Assembly (NCBI GenBank): GCA_902542325.1
Contig: CACBUE010000002.1
Coordinates: forward strand, 64,057 to 128,056
Direction of reading: 5' to 3'
Source of the DNA: an uncultured SAR86 cluster bacterium
Lineage (GTDB): Bacteria; Pseudomonadota; Gammaproteobacteria; Magnimaribacterales; Magnimaribacteraceae
Length of the DNA: 64,000 nucleotides
In this document: positions 22,526 to 35,770 of the stretch, in pieces
Layout of the letters: each line of letters opens with the position of its first letter
Numbering within the stretch: the first letter of the stretch is position 1
Program-made: the position numbers and the translations under genes
The notes under the pieces: model-generated
What the model was told of the DNA's origin: nothing
The model's database searches: none
Seen by the model: only the letters and a program-made list of their open reading frames with translations

Positions 22526-23102
22526 TGTTTTGCTCTGCTTCTATTGTAACCAAGATACGCGTCTTGTCTTTCGCTTTTGAAGGAAATTTATCAATTTTTT
22601 TTAAAAAGTAACCGGGCGGTATTCTCTCTTGATCAAACTGCTCTTGAGTCTTCATGAGTTTGAGCTTTACTCCTTTTTTTTGAAGCAAGGACGCCGTTAA
22701 GCTAATGATAAATTCTGTGGAGCCTACTGCTCTGCAGACTATATCGAAAGATTCGGGAAAAGTTTTTATTTCAACCTTTTCTATCCTTTGATTAATGACG
22801 CTTATGTTGTCTAGTCCAAGGCGAGAGGTGGTGTGTAATAAAAATGATGATTTCTTGGTGTTGCTTTCAATTAAGTAAAATTCTTTGTTGGGGTTGGTGA
22901 TAGCTAGTGGTATGCCTGGAAGCCCGCCCCCACTCCCCAAATCAAGTACGTTTTTGTTTAACGAAGGAGAAATGATCAAAGAGTCTGCTATATGATACTC
23001 GATGTTTTGGGCTTGTTTTTTGGATATCAGGTTGTGGGTTTTGTTCCAGGCAATCAGATGAGTTTTATAATCTGCCAGCAGGTTTATTTGGTCTTTACCC
23101 AA
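22518..23102 (-). CDS. rsmG: 16S rRNA (guanine-N7)-methyltransferase
   Basis: [20 protein letters not shown]; synteny with mnmG/parA. Confidence 0.95.
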   Translation of the reverse strand: MGKDQINLLADYKTHLIAWNKTHNLISKKQAQNIEYHIADSLIISPSLNKNVLDLGSGGGLPGIPLAITNPNKEFYLIESNTKKSSFLLHTTSRLGLDNISVINQRIEKVEIKTFPESFDIVCRAVGSTEFIISLTASLLQKKGVKLKLMKTQEQFDQERIPPGYFLKKIDKFPSKAKDKTRILVTIEAEQNNG

Positions 23103-24957
23103 CTGCCCGTCTTTCCTTTTTCAAGTAGATCATTAGTAAAGAAATTGCTGCTGGAGTAACCCCGGGTAGTCTTGATGCTCGCGCCAAACTCCCCGGTCTT
23201 GCTTCAGATAGTTTTTGTTTTACTTCATTAGAAAGTCCAACGACTTTCTCGTAATCTATATGTTCTGGTATCAGGGTATTTTCGCTTCTTTGCAATCTCT
23301 CTATGTCGATTTTTTGCCTTTTTATGTAACCCTCGTATTTAACAGAAGCCTCTATTTCGTCTACTGCGTTCGGAGCAAGTGTTATTTCCCCTTGTGGCAA
23401 GTGTGAATGAAGAACTTTGGGGCGTTTTAACATCTCGAAAAGACTAATGTTTTTTGAAACGCTCTCACCTGTTTGTTCTTTTATTTTTTTTGCCTCTGGC
23501 GTGTTTGGTTTAAGTTTGACTTTTTTTAATCTTAGGATTTCCTGGGTTGTGGTGTCTCTTTTGTCTTGATATTTTTTCCACAACAAATCTGAAACTATGC
23601 CGAGCTTTCTGCCCTTTTCTGTTAAGCGCATGTCTGCATTGTCTTCTCTAAGTATCAGTCTATATTCTGCTCTGCTAGTAAACATTCTATAAGGTTCTTT
23701 TGTACCAAGGCTAACCAGGTCATCTATCAAAACCCCTATATAGGCCTCGTCTCTTTGTAGTTCGAATGCGTCTTGGTTGGTTGCCCTAAGTGATGCGTTT
23801 ATTCCTGCCATTATCCCTTGAGCTGCTGCCTCTTCGTATCCTGTGGTTCCATTAATTTGACCCGCGAAAAATAAACCCGAGATTATCTTTGTTTCTAGAG
23901 AGTGTTTTAAGCCCGTAGGATCAAAGAAATCGTACTCTATTGCATACCCGGGTCTTACTATTTTTGCATTTTCAAAGCCTTTAATAGATTTTATGAGCTG
24001 TTTTTGAGCCTTCAAAGGTAGACTTGTTGAAATGCCATTTGGATAAATAAGATCTGAATTAAGTCCTTCCGGCTCAGCGAATATCTGATGAGAGTCTCTT
24101 TCTGAAAACCTCATAACTTTATCTTCAATAGAGGGGCAATACCTTGGTCCTACACCCTCGATCACACCAGAATACATAGGTGATTCGTCAAGGTGGTTTA
24201 GTATCACTTGGTGTGTTATTTGGTTGGTGCGTGTCATGTAGCAATTTAACTGCTCAGGTCTTTCGCTGGCTTGGGAAGTATAAGAAAGTAGTGGTGTTGG
24301 AGTATCACCTGGTTGTGGTGAAAGAAGAGACCAGTCTATTGTGTGTTTGTTCAGTCTGGGGGGTGTTCCCGTTTTTAGTCTGCCAACTTTTAAATTTAAA
24401 CCTCTAAGTTTATGAGCCAGTTTGTCGCTAGAGGGATCCCCTATTCGCCCGCCAGGAGATTGTTCCAGACCGGTATGCATTACTCCTCCAAGAAAGGTTC
24501 CTGTTGTTAAAATTACTGAATTGGCAGATATTGTCTCCCCTTTTTCGGTAATTACAGACTTAATGGTTGAATTATTTATGTCCAGGTCGATAACTGAGCC
24601 TTCTTTTATTGTGAGGTTGGCAGAAGAAGACAGAAAATTTTGTATTGCAGCTTTGTAAAGCTCTCTGTCAGTTTGCACTCTAGTGGCCCTTACGGCCTGC
24701 CCTTTTGTAGAATTAAGAACGCGATAGTGTATGCCTGCCATATCAGTCGCTCGGGCCATCAGACCCCCAAGGGCGTCAACTTCCTTAGCTAGATGGCTTT
24801 TGCCTATGCCTCCAATTGCTGGATTGCACGACATTTCACCTATCTTTGACTTGTCGTGAGTAATAAGCAAGGTTTTTACACCGAACCTGGAACATACTTC
24901 TGCGGCCTCTACACCTGCGTGCCCCCCACCTATGACTATTACATCGAACTTATCCAC
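23095..24957 (-). CDS. mnmG: tRNA uridine-5-carboxymethylaminomethyl modification enzyme MnmG
   Basis: [42 protein letters not shown] start. Confidence 0.98.
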   Translation of the reverse strand: MDKFDVIVIGGGHAGVEAAEVCSRFGVKTLLITHDKSKIGEMSCNPAIGGIGKSHLAKEVDALGGLMARATDMAGIHYRVLNSTKGQAVRATRVQTDRELYKAAIQNFLSSSANLTIKEGSVIDLDINNSTIKSVITEKGETISANSVILTTGTFLGGVMHTGLEQSPGGRIGDPSSDKLAHKLRGLNLKVGRLKTGTPPRLNKHTIDWSLLSPQPGDTPTPLLSYTSQASERPEQLNCYMTRTNQITHQVILNHLDESPMYSGVIEGVGPRYCPSIEDKVMRFSERDSHQIFAEPEGLNSDLIYPNGISTSLPLKAQKQLIKSIKGFENAKIVRPGYAIEYDFFDPTGLKHSLETKIISGLFFAGQINGTTGYEEAAAQGIMAGINASLRATNQDAFELQRDEAYIGVLIDDLVSLGTKEPYRMFTSRAEYRLILREDNADMRLTEKGRKLGIVSDLLWKKYQDKRDTTTQEILRLKKVKLKPNTPEAKKIKEQTGESVSKNISLFEMLKRPKVLHSHLPQGEITLAPNAVDEIEASVKYEGYIKRQKIDIERLQRSENTLIPEHIDYEKVVGLSNEVKQKLSEARPGSLARASRLPGVTPAAISLLMIYLKKERRAVG

Positions 24958-24958
24958 A
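24950..24958 (+). promoter_or_regulatory. Consensus DnaA box overlapping the mnmG start codon
   Basis: TTATCCACA. Confidence 0.6.
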
Positions 24959-25189
24959 GTTTAAAAAAATTAAATTTATTTTATTTGATATTTATATTTT
25001 AACGTAGTTCGTTATTATTAGGGACCTCAATAGCTGGGGAAAACTCGCACGACCCTTTTATTTCATTGATATGTCCCAGGCAAGAAAGCTGTAGAAAACC
25101 AAATTATATACTCTCTATCGATTTGTATATTTAGTTAATAAAAAAAAATAGACACAAACTAAAAATATTTTTCAACAGCGTTTGAACAG

Positions 25190-26506
25190 CTATTTACCTA
25201 TACAAAACTCTGAAAAAATTTCACCCAAAAGGTCATCTGCACTCATAGGCCTTAAGATGTCACCAAGGGCCGCATGAGCAGACCTCAAGTTTTCTGCAAC
25301 CAACTCTAAAACTTGCCCTTCAGCTAAAGTCGTTATAGCCTCCTCCAAAAAGAGACCCCCACTTCTTAAAGAAATCGCATGTCTTTGTCTGGACAGAAAC
25401 ACAGTTTCTTCTCCCTCGTCTATCCCCAATCTTGCAATTAACGCTTTTAGCAAGTCCTCAACCCCCTGACCGGTTGAGCACGATAAGTAGAAAGTGTTGT
25501 CTTTATTAGAGAACTCACCTTCAAGCAAGTCAGACTTATTCAACACAGTCAAAGAATCACCCAAACCAACATCAAATCCTTGAATGGCCGTTGCATCTTG
25601 CACCAAGAGGCTTAAGTTAGACTTTTTAATAACCTCTTTTGACCTCTGTATACCCTCCTCTTCAATAGGTCCTTCAGGATTGAGCCTGACACCTGCTGTA
25701 TCAACAAACTCTATAAGGACACCCCCGATATTTACAGATGTTTTTACCAAGTCGCGCGTAGTTCCAGGAACTTCAGAAGTAATTGCCAGATCTTCACGAG
25801 CCAAGAGGTTCAGCAAAGAAGACTTTCCAGCGTTAGGAGGACCCACAATAGCAACCGAATAACCATCTCTTAACTTCACCCCTTCTTTTACGCGAGACTG
25901 CAATTCATTTATCTTGGCGTGAAATCTTTTGAGCTCCTCTTTAACAGACTCAAGAACCAAACCGTCGATCTCCTCTTCTGGAAAATCGATATTTGCTTCA
26001 ACAACAACTCTTGCCTTAACAATACCATCAAGCAACATGTTTATTTGTTCAGAAAATTGCCCCGATAACGAAGAGTTGGCTGCTACAACAGCGGTTTCGC
26101 TTTGAGCGTTTATTAAATCAGCTACAGATTCAGCCTGAACCAGATCAATTTTTTCGTTTAGAAATGCAGTTTTTGTAAACTCTCCAGGCTCAGCGACTAC
26201 CGCACCACGATTAACAGCCTCTTCTAGCACCAAATTCACTATAGTTGGATTTCCATGACAATGGAACTCAACCACGTCGTCTCCCGTGTAAGAGTTAGGA
26301 GATTTAAAAAAAACAACCATACCATCATCTATTTTAGAACCGCCCCGTGACTTTATAGAACAGCGCTTAAAGCGCCAGGCTTCTGCGAGCTCCCCGCACA
26401 TACCTTCGGCTATGCTCTTAGCAAGCGCTCCAGACATTCTAATTATTGAAACCCCTCCCCTTCCTGGAACAGTCGCAGGAGCAATAATAGTTCTGTTTTT
26501 ACTCAA
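25190..26506 (-). CDS. mnmE: tRNA modification GTPase MnmE
   Basis: TIIAPATVPGRGGVSIIRMSG, GPPNAGKSSLLN, DTAGVR, C-term GEIFSEFCIGK. Confidence 0.98.
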   Translation of the reverse strand: MSKNRTIIAPATVPGRGGVSIIRMSGALAKSIAEGMCGELAEAWRFKRCSIKSRGGSKIDDGMVVFFKSPNSYTGDDVVEFHCHGNPTIVNLVLEEAVNRGAVVAEPGEFTKTAFLNEKIDLVQAESVADLINAQSETAVVAANSSLSGQFSEQINMLLDGIVKARVVVEANIDFPEEEIDGLVLESVKEELKRFHAKINELQSRVKEGVKLRDGYSVAIVGPPNAGKSSLLNLLAREDLAITSEVPGTTRDLVKTSVNIGGVLIEFVDTAGVRLNPEGPIEEEGIQRSKEVIKKSNLSLLVQDATAIQGFDVGLGDSLTVLNKSDLLEGEFSNKDNTFYLSCSTGQGVEDLLKALIARLGIDEGEETVFLSRQRHAISLRSGGLFLEEAITTLAEGQVLELVAENLRSAHAALGDILRPMSADDLLGEIFSEFCIGK

Positions 26507-26521
26507 AGCCGATAAAGCTCA

Positions 26522-28177
26522 TCAGCCAGAGCCAACAGACCCGGTTCCGTACATGGTGCCTCTCGAATACCACCACTGTTGAAATATTTGAATAATCATA
26601 TTCACAAGCCAATACAAAACTAAGCCTGACGGGAACCAAGCAAAAATAACAGCAAAAATAAGAGGAAAGAACTTCATCATTTGAGCTTGCATTGGGTCTG
26701 CATTAGGTGGGGTGGGCGTAAGTTTTTGAGAAAGGTACATGCCAGCCCCATTAAGAATAGGAAGAATAAAGTAAGGGTCCATGGCCGATAAGTCATCTAT
26801 CCACAAAAAGAAAGGAGAGTGTCTTAATTCAACGGTTTCGAGCAAAACCCAATAAAAAGCCAGGAAAAATGGCATCTGAGCCAACATCGGTAAGCAGCCC
26901 CCGAGTGGATTTACACCCTCTTTTTTATACATTTCCATTAATTCTTGGCTCATTGCCTGCCTGTTATCTCCGTGTTTCTCTTGTAAAAGCTGCATTTTGG
27001 GTGCTAATTCTCTCATTTTACCCATTGACACATAGGCTTTTGCCGAAAGAGGCCAGGTTAAGAGTTTCAACGCAACAGTAAGAAAGATAATTGCCAGGCC
27101 CCAATTATTAAAAAGGCTGTGTCCGAGGTCTAAAAACCAATACATTGGCTTGCCCAACCACCACAAAAACCCGTAATCTACGGTTAGATCAAGGTTTTCT
27201 TCAATTTCAACAAGCTGTTTAGGTAGTTTAGGACCTACATAAAGAGTATTTTTTGTAGATACCGTCTCGCCATAGGAAAGAACCGAATCTTTAGAGGTAT
27301 AACCCAGAGAGTATCTTCCGGAATTTTCACCGTACCTTCCCTGGTATAGATATTCTTCATTTTGATCCGGAATCCACGCAGACAGGAAGTAGTGTTGTAT
27401 TAAAGCAACCCAACCCCCTACAGACTTGTTCTGGTAAGAGGATTCCCTAATGTCATCAAAATCATATTTTTCATAAGTATCTCTTGTTGAAGAAAAGACA
27501 GGACCAAGATAGGTATACATCAAACCACCCTCTTCTACTGCCGAGCCATCTCTTTCAATAACCACATAAGGTGTCATTGAAATATCTTCACCCAAAACCG
27601 AGTTCACCGCGTCTTCAACTTTTATAGAATAACCTGTGTTTTCAATTTCTATTTTTCTAGAAAAATTTAACCCACCAGATGTGCCTTCAAGAATATAAAC
27701 TTTTAAATTTCCCTCACTTGATTGCTCTGTTATTTTTTCAAATTGTGGATTCAAATATCCTTGGGTTCGGGTGTAGAAACCGCTGTTTGCAAAATATACA
27801 TTTTCTCTTCCAGAGTTGGCATCATAGGTTTTTCCAAATAAATTTAACCCCTCCTCAGAGCCCTTCTCTTCCGATATATTTTTTAAAGTAGAAACTTCAA
27901 ACCTTCCTGTTCTTGATTCAACCAATAAAGACAAATCGTTATTTTGTATTTCAAAATAATTAAGCCCCTGAACGGCAACCTCAGCCGACCCCTGGCTTAC
28001 CTGTGAAAGAGGGGCAAGAGGCTCTGAAAGTGAACGCTCACTTTCACTGAAAGTGTCAATTTCTATTTGTTCTTGAGAAGAGCTATCATAGACATCATTG
28101 TCTATCGGCCACTGCAAAAGAAGGTAATAAAGAGTAAGGCCGATTCCAATTATCAAGGATGTTTTAATCACGTCCAT
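26522..28177 (-). CDS. yidC: Membrane protein insertase YidC
   Basis: [74 protein letters not shown]. Start MDVIKTSL preferred. Confidence 0.97.
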   Translation of the reverse strand: MDVIKTSLIIGIGLTLYYLLLQWPIDNDVYDSSSQEQIEIDTFSESERSLSEPLAPLSQVSQGSAEVAVQGLNYFEIQNNDLSLLVESRTGRFEVSTLKNISEEKGSEEGLNLFGKTYDANSGRENVYFANSGFYTRTQGYLNPQFEKITEQSSEGNLKVYILEGTSGGLNFSRKIEIENTGYSIKVEDAVNSVLGEDISMTPYVVIERDGSAVEEGGLMYTYLGPVFSSTRDTYEKYDFDDIRESSYQNKSVGGWVALIQHYFLSAWIPDQNEEYLYQGRYGENSGRYSLGYTSKDSVLSYGETVSTKNTLYVGPKLPKQLVEIEENLDLTVDYGFLWWLGKPMYWFLDLGHSLFNNWGLAIIFLTVALKLLTWPLSAKAYVSMGKMRELAPKMQLLQEKHGDNRQAMSQELMEMYKKEGVNPLGGCLPMLAQMPFFLAFYWVLLETVELRHSPFFLWIDDLSAMDPYFILPILNGAGMYLSQKLTPTPPNADPMQAQMMKFFPLIFAVIFAWFPSGLVLYWLVNMIIQIFQQWWYSRGTMYGTGSVGSG

Positions 28178-28400
28178 ACTTTGATTCTCCAGGTACATTA
28201 TCTATCCCACTACCGCCCCAAGGATTACATCTAATGATTCTTTTTACGGCCAGGATAGAGCCTCGATAAGTCCCATGAACCTTTAAAGCCTCCAGTGCAT
28301 ACTGAGAGCAGGTTGGATGAAACCTACAGTTTTGACCTAACATTGGGCTCAGAAACCTTTGGTAAAATTTTATAATCTTTATAAGTGTTTTGTTAATCAT
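28164..28400 (-). CDS. yidD: Membrane protein insertion efficiency factor YidD
   Basis: [28 protein letters not shown]. Confidence 0.96.
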   Translation of the reverse strand: MINKTLIKIIKFYQRFLSPMLGQNCRFHPTCSQYALEALKVHGTYRGSILAVKRIIRCNPWGGSGIDNVPGESKYGRD

Positions 28401-28731
28401 TATTGCCTATAAACTTTCCCCAGATTTTATCTAAATCTTTTTTAAGCTCCTCTTCCTTTCCTTTTAAATTTTTTTTTACGTACACAACAAAATCTTTATG
28501 GGGCAATTCTAAAACCTTTGCAAGAAAACTTCCTTTTATTTTTCTCTTTATATTATTTCTGTCTACAGCAAGCCTATTATCCTTCTTCCTAATAGCCACC
28601 CCTATTCTTGAAAACCCCAAGGAATTATTTTTTGAAAGAATCAATATGTTTTTGGTGGAATGTTTTTGATCAGGAGTATCGAAAATATCACTAAAACCTT
28701 CTTTAGATGATATAGAGCGCTTAGGGCTCAT
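28393..28731 (-). CDS. rnpA: Ribonuclease P protein component
   Basis: Position between yidD and rpm[25 protein letters not shown] (RNR-type motif). Confidence 0.9.
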   Translation of the reverse strand: MSPKRSISSKEGFSDIFDTPDQKHSTKNILILSKNNSLGFSRIGVAIRKKDNRLAVDRNNIKRKIKGSFLAKVLELPHKDFVVYVKKNLKGKEEELKKDLDKIWGKFIGNND

Positions 28732-28866
28732 TTAGACAGTAAGGGAAAGCCTCCCCTTTTTCCTTCTATTGCTTAGCACCTTTCTACCTCCGAGTGTAGA
28801 ATTTCTCGAACGGAAACCATGAGTTCTAGCTCGTTTGATTTTACTGGGCTGATATGTTCTTTTCAT
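28732..28866 (-). CDS. rpmH: 50S ribosomal protein L34 (missed by ORF-track cutoff)
   Basis: Translated by eye: [44 protein letters not shown]. Confidence 0.97.
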   Translation of the reverse strand: MKRTYQPSKIKRARTHGFRSRNSTLGGRKVLSNRRKKGRLSLTV

Positions 28867-28953
28867 AGTGCACAAAAGGTAATTGGGCTGCGAATGATAG
28901 AGTTTTTGTTGATTTAAGACAAGTAAAATAATTAAAACAATATATCAACAAGT

Positions 28954-28962
28954 TATCCACAA
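28954..28962 (+). promoter_or_regulatory. Consensus DnaA box
   Basis: TTATCCACA in the rpmH-dnaA intergenic region. Confidence 0.75.
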
Positions 28963-28981
28963 TAAATATCTGTGTTTATAC

Positions 28982-28990
28982 TGTGGATAA
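28982..28990 (-). promoter_or_regulatory. Consensus DnaA box, inverted
   Basis: TGTGGATAA (reverse complement of TTATCCACA). Confidence 0.75.
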
Positions 28991-29018
28991 CTCTGTCATT
29001 CTATATATAATCAATTTC

Positions 29019-30389
29019 ATGAACGAATTGCACTTTTGGGGAGAATGTAAGAAAACCTTGGAAAGAGATTTGCCTATAGAGGAGTATTCTACGTGGATTG
29101 CACCATTAACTCTAGAACAAAATAATGGCTCAAACCCTCTTTCTTACAGTGTTTTAGCACCAAACAAGTTTATATCTGATTGGGTTGAAGACAATTATGG
29201 AATGACTATTAAAGAGAGATTAAGTGCCATTACTAGCATGAGAGACCTTAATCTTAATTTTGAAATATTTGTTGACTACCATGGCAAGCGTCCTGATGAA
29301 GATCCAGGAACTGATAGTAATACGTCTGAAATAATAGCCAAAACCGCCCAGTCTGAGGGAGTTCCCAAAAAAAATAATTTAATAGATAATTTCACTTTTG
29401 AAACATTTGTAGAGGGCAAGTCTAACCATATTGCATTGGCTGCTTCTAGACAAATAGGTGATGGTCTTAAAAATTCATATAACCCTCTTTTTATATACGG
29501 CGGCGTGGGACTGGGAAAAACTCACCTCATGCACGCTGTGGGAAATGAGATTTTGAAACACGATCCTAACAAGAAAATAGCTTATGTTCATTCTGAGAAG
29601 TTTGTGAGTGATATGGTAAAATCTCTACAATTAGGAGCAATTAATGAATTTAAGCAACACTATAGATCCTTAGATGCGTTATTGATTGATGATATTCAGT
29701 TTTTTGCAAAAAAGGAGCAATCACAAGAAGAATTATTTCACACTTTCAATTCTTTACTGGAAAAAGGAAGTCAAATGATTCTAACTTGCGATAAGTATCC
29801 TAAAGAAATAGATGGATTAGAGGACAGGCTAAAGTCGAGATTGGGGTGGGGTTTGCCAGTTGTTATAGAGCCACCTGAATTAGAAACAAGAGTTGCAATA
29901 CTCTTAAGCAAGGCAATGTGTTTGAATCATGAGCTCAATGAAGAATCTGCTTTTTTTATAGCCCAAAAGGTAAGATCTAATGTAAGAGAGCTTGAGGGAG
30001 CCTTAAAAAGAGTAATTGCTAACTCGAATTTTACTGGAAGACCAATAACTGTTGAATTAATCAAAGACTCTTTAAAAGATCTTTTGGCCATTCAAGCAAG
30101 ACAAGTAAGTGTAGAAAATATTCAAAAAATTACAGCTGAGTATTACAACATAAAAATAAGCGACATCCTTTCTAAAAGACGCAGCAGATCGGTCGCTAGA
30201 CCCAGACAGATGGCAATGTTTTTAGCAAAAGAGCTGACAAATTACAGTTTGCCTGAAATAGGTGAGTCTTTTGGTGGAAGAGATCACACAACAGTTATAC
30301 ATGCTTGTAAAAAAATAAATGAACTAAGGTCATTTAACCTGGATATAGAAGAAGATTATAGAAAGCTTTTAAGGGTTTTAACTATATAA
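29019..30389 (+). CDS. dnaA: Chromosomal replication initiator protein DnaA
   Basis: [62 protein letters not shown]. Start [12 protein letters not shown] preferred over the upstream GTG. Confidence 0.98.
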   Translation: MNELHFWGECKKTLERDLPIEEYSTWIAPLTLEQNNGSNPLSYSVLAPNKFISDWVEDNYGMTIKERLSAITSMRDLNLNFEIFVDYHGKRPDEDPGTDSNTSEIIAKTAQSEGVPKKNNLIDNFTFETFVEGKSNHIALAASRQIGDGLKNSYNPLFIYGGVGLGKTHLMHAVGNEILKHDPNKKIAYVHSEKFVSDMVKSLQLGAINEFKQHYRSLDALLIDDIQFFAKKEQSQEELFHTFNSLLEKGSQMILTCDKYPKEIDGLEDRLKSRLGWGLPVVIEPPELETRVAILLSKAMCLNHELNEESAFFIAQKVRSNVRELEGALKRVIANSNFTGRPITVELIKDSLKDLLAIQARQVSVENIQKITAEYYNIKISDILSKRRSRSVARPRQMAMFLAKELTNYSLPEIGESFGGRDHTTVIHACKKINELRSFNLDIEEDYRKLLRVLTI

Positions 30390-30396
30390 TACAAGA

Positions 30397-31497
30397 ATGA
30401 AGTTCATCACAGAAAAAGCACAAATAGTTGATTCTTTACAAAATGCAGCAGCTGTAGCTGAAAGACGCCAAACAATACCTATTTTAGCAAATTTAAGGTT
30501 AAAAACAGTTAATGGAAAATTGGAAGTTACCGCAACAGATTTAGAAATACAAATAAAAACTTTTTCTGATTTAATTAAAATTGAAGAGGAGGGTGAAACT
30601 ACAGTTTCTGCAAGAAAAATGTCAGAATTATGCAGATCACTGCCAGAAGGAGAAAACCTTAACTTTTCTTTATCAAATGGAAAATTGACTGTTAGCTCAA
30701 GTAATTTTCATGCAGATTTTGCAACAATTTCTTCAGATGATTTTCCTGAAATAGAAATCAATGAAGAGCAGACCCCAATTACTGTAGAGTCTAGTGTTCT
30801 AAAAAGATTATTATCTAAAATATCATTTTCTATGGCCTCACAAGATGTGAGATATTATTTAAATGGCATGCTTTTAGAGATAGAAGGCAATAAGATAAAT
30901 GGAGTAGCAACTGATGGGCACAGATTGGCCTTTTCATCAGCAACAACTAATGCTGAAGATTTAGAACTAAGAAACATAGTTCCAAGAAAAGCAGTTCTAG
31001 AACTTTCAAAACTTCTTTCACCGAATGAAGGGACTGTAGAGCTTCTCATAGGTGCTTCTTATGTAGATGTGCGTTCTGAAAATCTTAGTTTTTCAAGCAA
31101 ATTAATAGATGGAAAGTATCCAGACTATAATAAAGTTTTTCCAACTGGGGAGCCCCTGCCTCTAGAAATAAGCAAAGAAATTCTTCAATCAGCTCTCTCT
31201 AGAGCCTCTGTTTTGTCGAATGAAAAGTACAGAGGTGTAAGATTCCAATTATCTCAAAATAAGCTTAAACTTACTGCTAACAATCCAGAACAAGAATCAG
31301 CTGAAGAAGAAGTAGATGTGATTTATAAAGGCTCTGACCTTGAAGTTGGGTTTAATATAGGATATCTGTTAGATGTTCTTAACTCTATAGAAAGTGAAAC
31401 TGTTTCTTTTGAATTCTATGGCGAAGATTCTAGTTGTATTATCAAAGAACAAAATTCTGAAGATGACGTGTATGTCATCATGCCAATGAGGCTGTAA
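30397..31497 (+). CDS. dnaN: DNA polymerase III beta clamp
   Basis: MKFITEKAQIVDSLQNAAAVAERRQTIPILANL; C-term YVIMPMRL. Confidence 0.98.
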   Translation: MKFITEKAQIVDSLQNAAAVAERRQTIPILANLRLKTVNGKLEVTATDLEIQIKTFSDLIKIEEEGETTVSARKMSELCRSLPEGENLNFSLSNGKLTVSSSNFHADFATISSDDFPEIEINEEQTPITVESSVLKRLLSKISFSMASQDVRYYLNGMLLEIEGNKINGVATDGHRLAFSSATTNAEDLELRNIVPRKAVLELSKLLSPNEGTVELLIGASYVDVRSENLSFSSKLIDGKYPDYNKVFPTGEPLPLEISKEILQSALSRASVLSNEKYRGVRFQLSQNKLKLTANNPEQESAEEEVDVIYKGSDLEVGFNIGYLLDVLNSIESETVSFEFYGEDSSCIIKEQNSEDDVYVIMPMRL

Positions 31498-32567
31498 TGC
31501 CTCTTCAGAGGCTTCACCTAAAGAACTTTAGGCTTTTTCAAGATAAAACCTTCTCCTTCTCCGATGGTATAAATCTCATATTAGGAGAAAATGGTTCGGG
31601 AAAAACAACAGTTTTAGAATCATTAAATGTCCTGTTAACTGGAAATTCTTTTAGAGCAAAGGAAACCAAGGAATGTATTCATTCTGATAAAGAATTTTAT
31701 AATGTATCTGCAAAAGGAATCATTAATGGGAAAAACCTTAATCTTTTCGTTGAAAATAGTCACAACAAAAAACTATTCTCAAAAAGATTGCTTGCAGAAA
31801 AATCTGTAAAAAAAGAAGAGTTATATTTTTTACAAGTTGTACTTGCTAAAAACCTTAGAATGATAGATGGAGAGCCAGAAATCAGGAGGGAGTTTTTTAA
31901 TGATCTTATGTTCCACGTGAAACCTGAGATAAAAAAATTGCATAATGCCTATCAAAAAGTTCTCAAACAAAGGAATAGGGCGCTAAAGAAAAAGCTTTCT
32001 AGTTCAGAAGTCTCCTTGTGGAGTAAAGAGCTATCAACATTAGGTTTAAAACTCAGCCTTGAGCAATATAATTTTTTTAATGTTTTTAAAGAACATACTT
32101 TACAATCAATAGAAAAAAATATTTCTATCGGCTCTTTTAGTTACCTAGATAAATTAAGTGTAACTTTTTCGAAAGGGTGGGAACGCTCAAAAAAACTAGA
32201 AGAGTCTTTGCTGGAAAGTCTTGAGAGGGATATGGCATTGGGATATACGTCAAAAGGGCCTCATAGAATGGATTTTACGTTTAAAGTAGAAAATAAAAAG
32301 GCTTCCTCTAATCTTTCCCGAGGTCAAATTAAGATATTGATTTTGTTAGTTTTTTTATCTAGCATAAAACTTTTGAAAGACTTAAAAGATACTGAAATTC
32401 TTCTTATGATAGATGATCTGGGCTCAGAATTAGATCTGAGCAACCTAACATCTATAATCATGAAGATTCTCGAATCTGAGAATCAAATAATCTTGACAGG
32501 GATTGAGGGTGAAGAGATGCATAAATCTTTAAAAAAAACAACAAACTTTACACAGATTAATATCTAA
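31497..32567 (+). CDS. recF: DNA replication/repair protein RecF
   Basis: LHLKNFRLFQDKTFSF, LGENGSGKTTVLES; synteny dnaN-recF-gyrB. Confidence 0.96.
   Translation: MPLQRLHLKNFRLFQDKTFSFSDGINLILGENGSGKTTVLESLNVLLTGNSFRAKETKECIHSDKEFYNVSAKGIINGKNLNLFVENSHNKKLFSKRLLAEKSVKKEELYFLQVVLAKNLRMIDGEPEIRREFFNDLMFHVKPEIKKLHNAYQKVLKQRNRALKKKLSSSEVSLWSKELSTLGLKLSLEQYNFFNVFKEHTLQSIEKNISIGSFSYLDKLSVTFSKGWERSKKLEESLLESLERDMALGYTSKGPHRMDFTFKVENKKASSNLSRGQIKILILLVFLSSIKLLKDLKDTEILLMIDDLGSELDLSNLTSIIMKILESENQIILTGIEGEEMHKSLKKTTNFTQINI
31909..31924. promoter_or_regulatory. Candidate parS centromere site inside recF
   Basis: TGTTCCACGTGAAACC versus consensus TGTTTCACGTGAAACA (14/16). Confidence 0.7.
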
Positions 32568-32587
32568 TTATGTATTAAAATAAATAA

Positions 32588-35068
<2,481 letters not shown>

Positions 35069-35074
35069 TTTGAT

Positions 35075-35770
35075 CTAAGAGTTTAGTTTTTTTTCTACCC
35101 ACTCTTTTACATCGCTTGCTGATTGCTTTGAATCTTCAACATAAAAAGGCTCCCCAATAATTAACGTAATTTTTCCAGGTTTTTTAATAAATTTATGTGC
35201 TGGCCAGCAATCTCCCGAGTTATGACATAATGGCAATACCATAACGCCATTTCTTTTGGCCAATTCAAAACTACTCCTTGCATATTTTCCAACCCTACCA
35301 GCTTTGACCCTTGTTCCTTCTGGGAACAATAAAACATACATACCCTTTTTCAATCTATCCGAGCCTTCTTCAAGTGTTTGTAAAATAGCTTCTTTTGGTT
35401 TGTTTCTATTAATTGCAATTGGATTTAACATTTTCATTGCCCAACCCCAGAGAGGAATGTACAGCAATTCTTTTTTCAGCAAGGTACACATGGGATGAAA
35501 AAGGTATTGCATCGAATAGGTTTCCCATTGACCTTGATGATTAGAAACAATGACACAAGGTTCAGTTGGTAAATTCTCTTTTCCAATAACCTCTACTTTA
35601 ATCCCGCAAGATATATGTAAAAACCAATTTGCAAACTTTGGCCATTGTGAAAAAAGCTTTAGTCTATCTTCCAGTCCTAAAAAAGGCCCTATAACACAGG
35701 CTAAGAAGCTAGCTATTATTCCTGAACTTAAATAGCCAAGGTAAAAAATAGTAGATCTAATAACAATCAC
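35075..35770 (-). CDS. plsC: 1-acyl-sn-glycerol-3-phosphate acyltransferase
   Basis: VSNHQGQWET (NHx4D/E-type), FPEGTRVKAG. Confidence 0.88.
   Translation of the reverse strand: MIVIRSTIFYLGYLSSGIIASFLACVIGPFLGLEDRLKLFSQWPKFANWFLHISCGIKVEVIGKENLPTEPCVIVSNHQGQWETYSMQYLFHPMCTLLKKELLYIPLWGWAMKMLNPIAINRNKPKEAILQTLEEGSDRLKKGMYVLLFPEGTRVKAGRVGKYARSSFELAKRNGVMVLPLCHNSGDCWPAHKFIKKPGKITLIIGEPFYVEDSKQSASDVKEWVEKKLNS

Noticed and set aside
28983-29018. N-terminal extension of dnaA in the ORF track ([12 protein letters not shown])
   Set aside because: The GTG lies inside a DnaA box; [16 protein letters not shown] at 29019 fits the DnaA N-terminus
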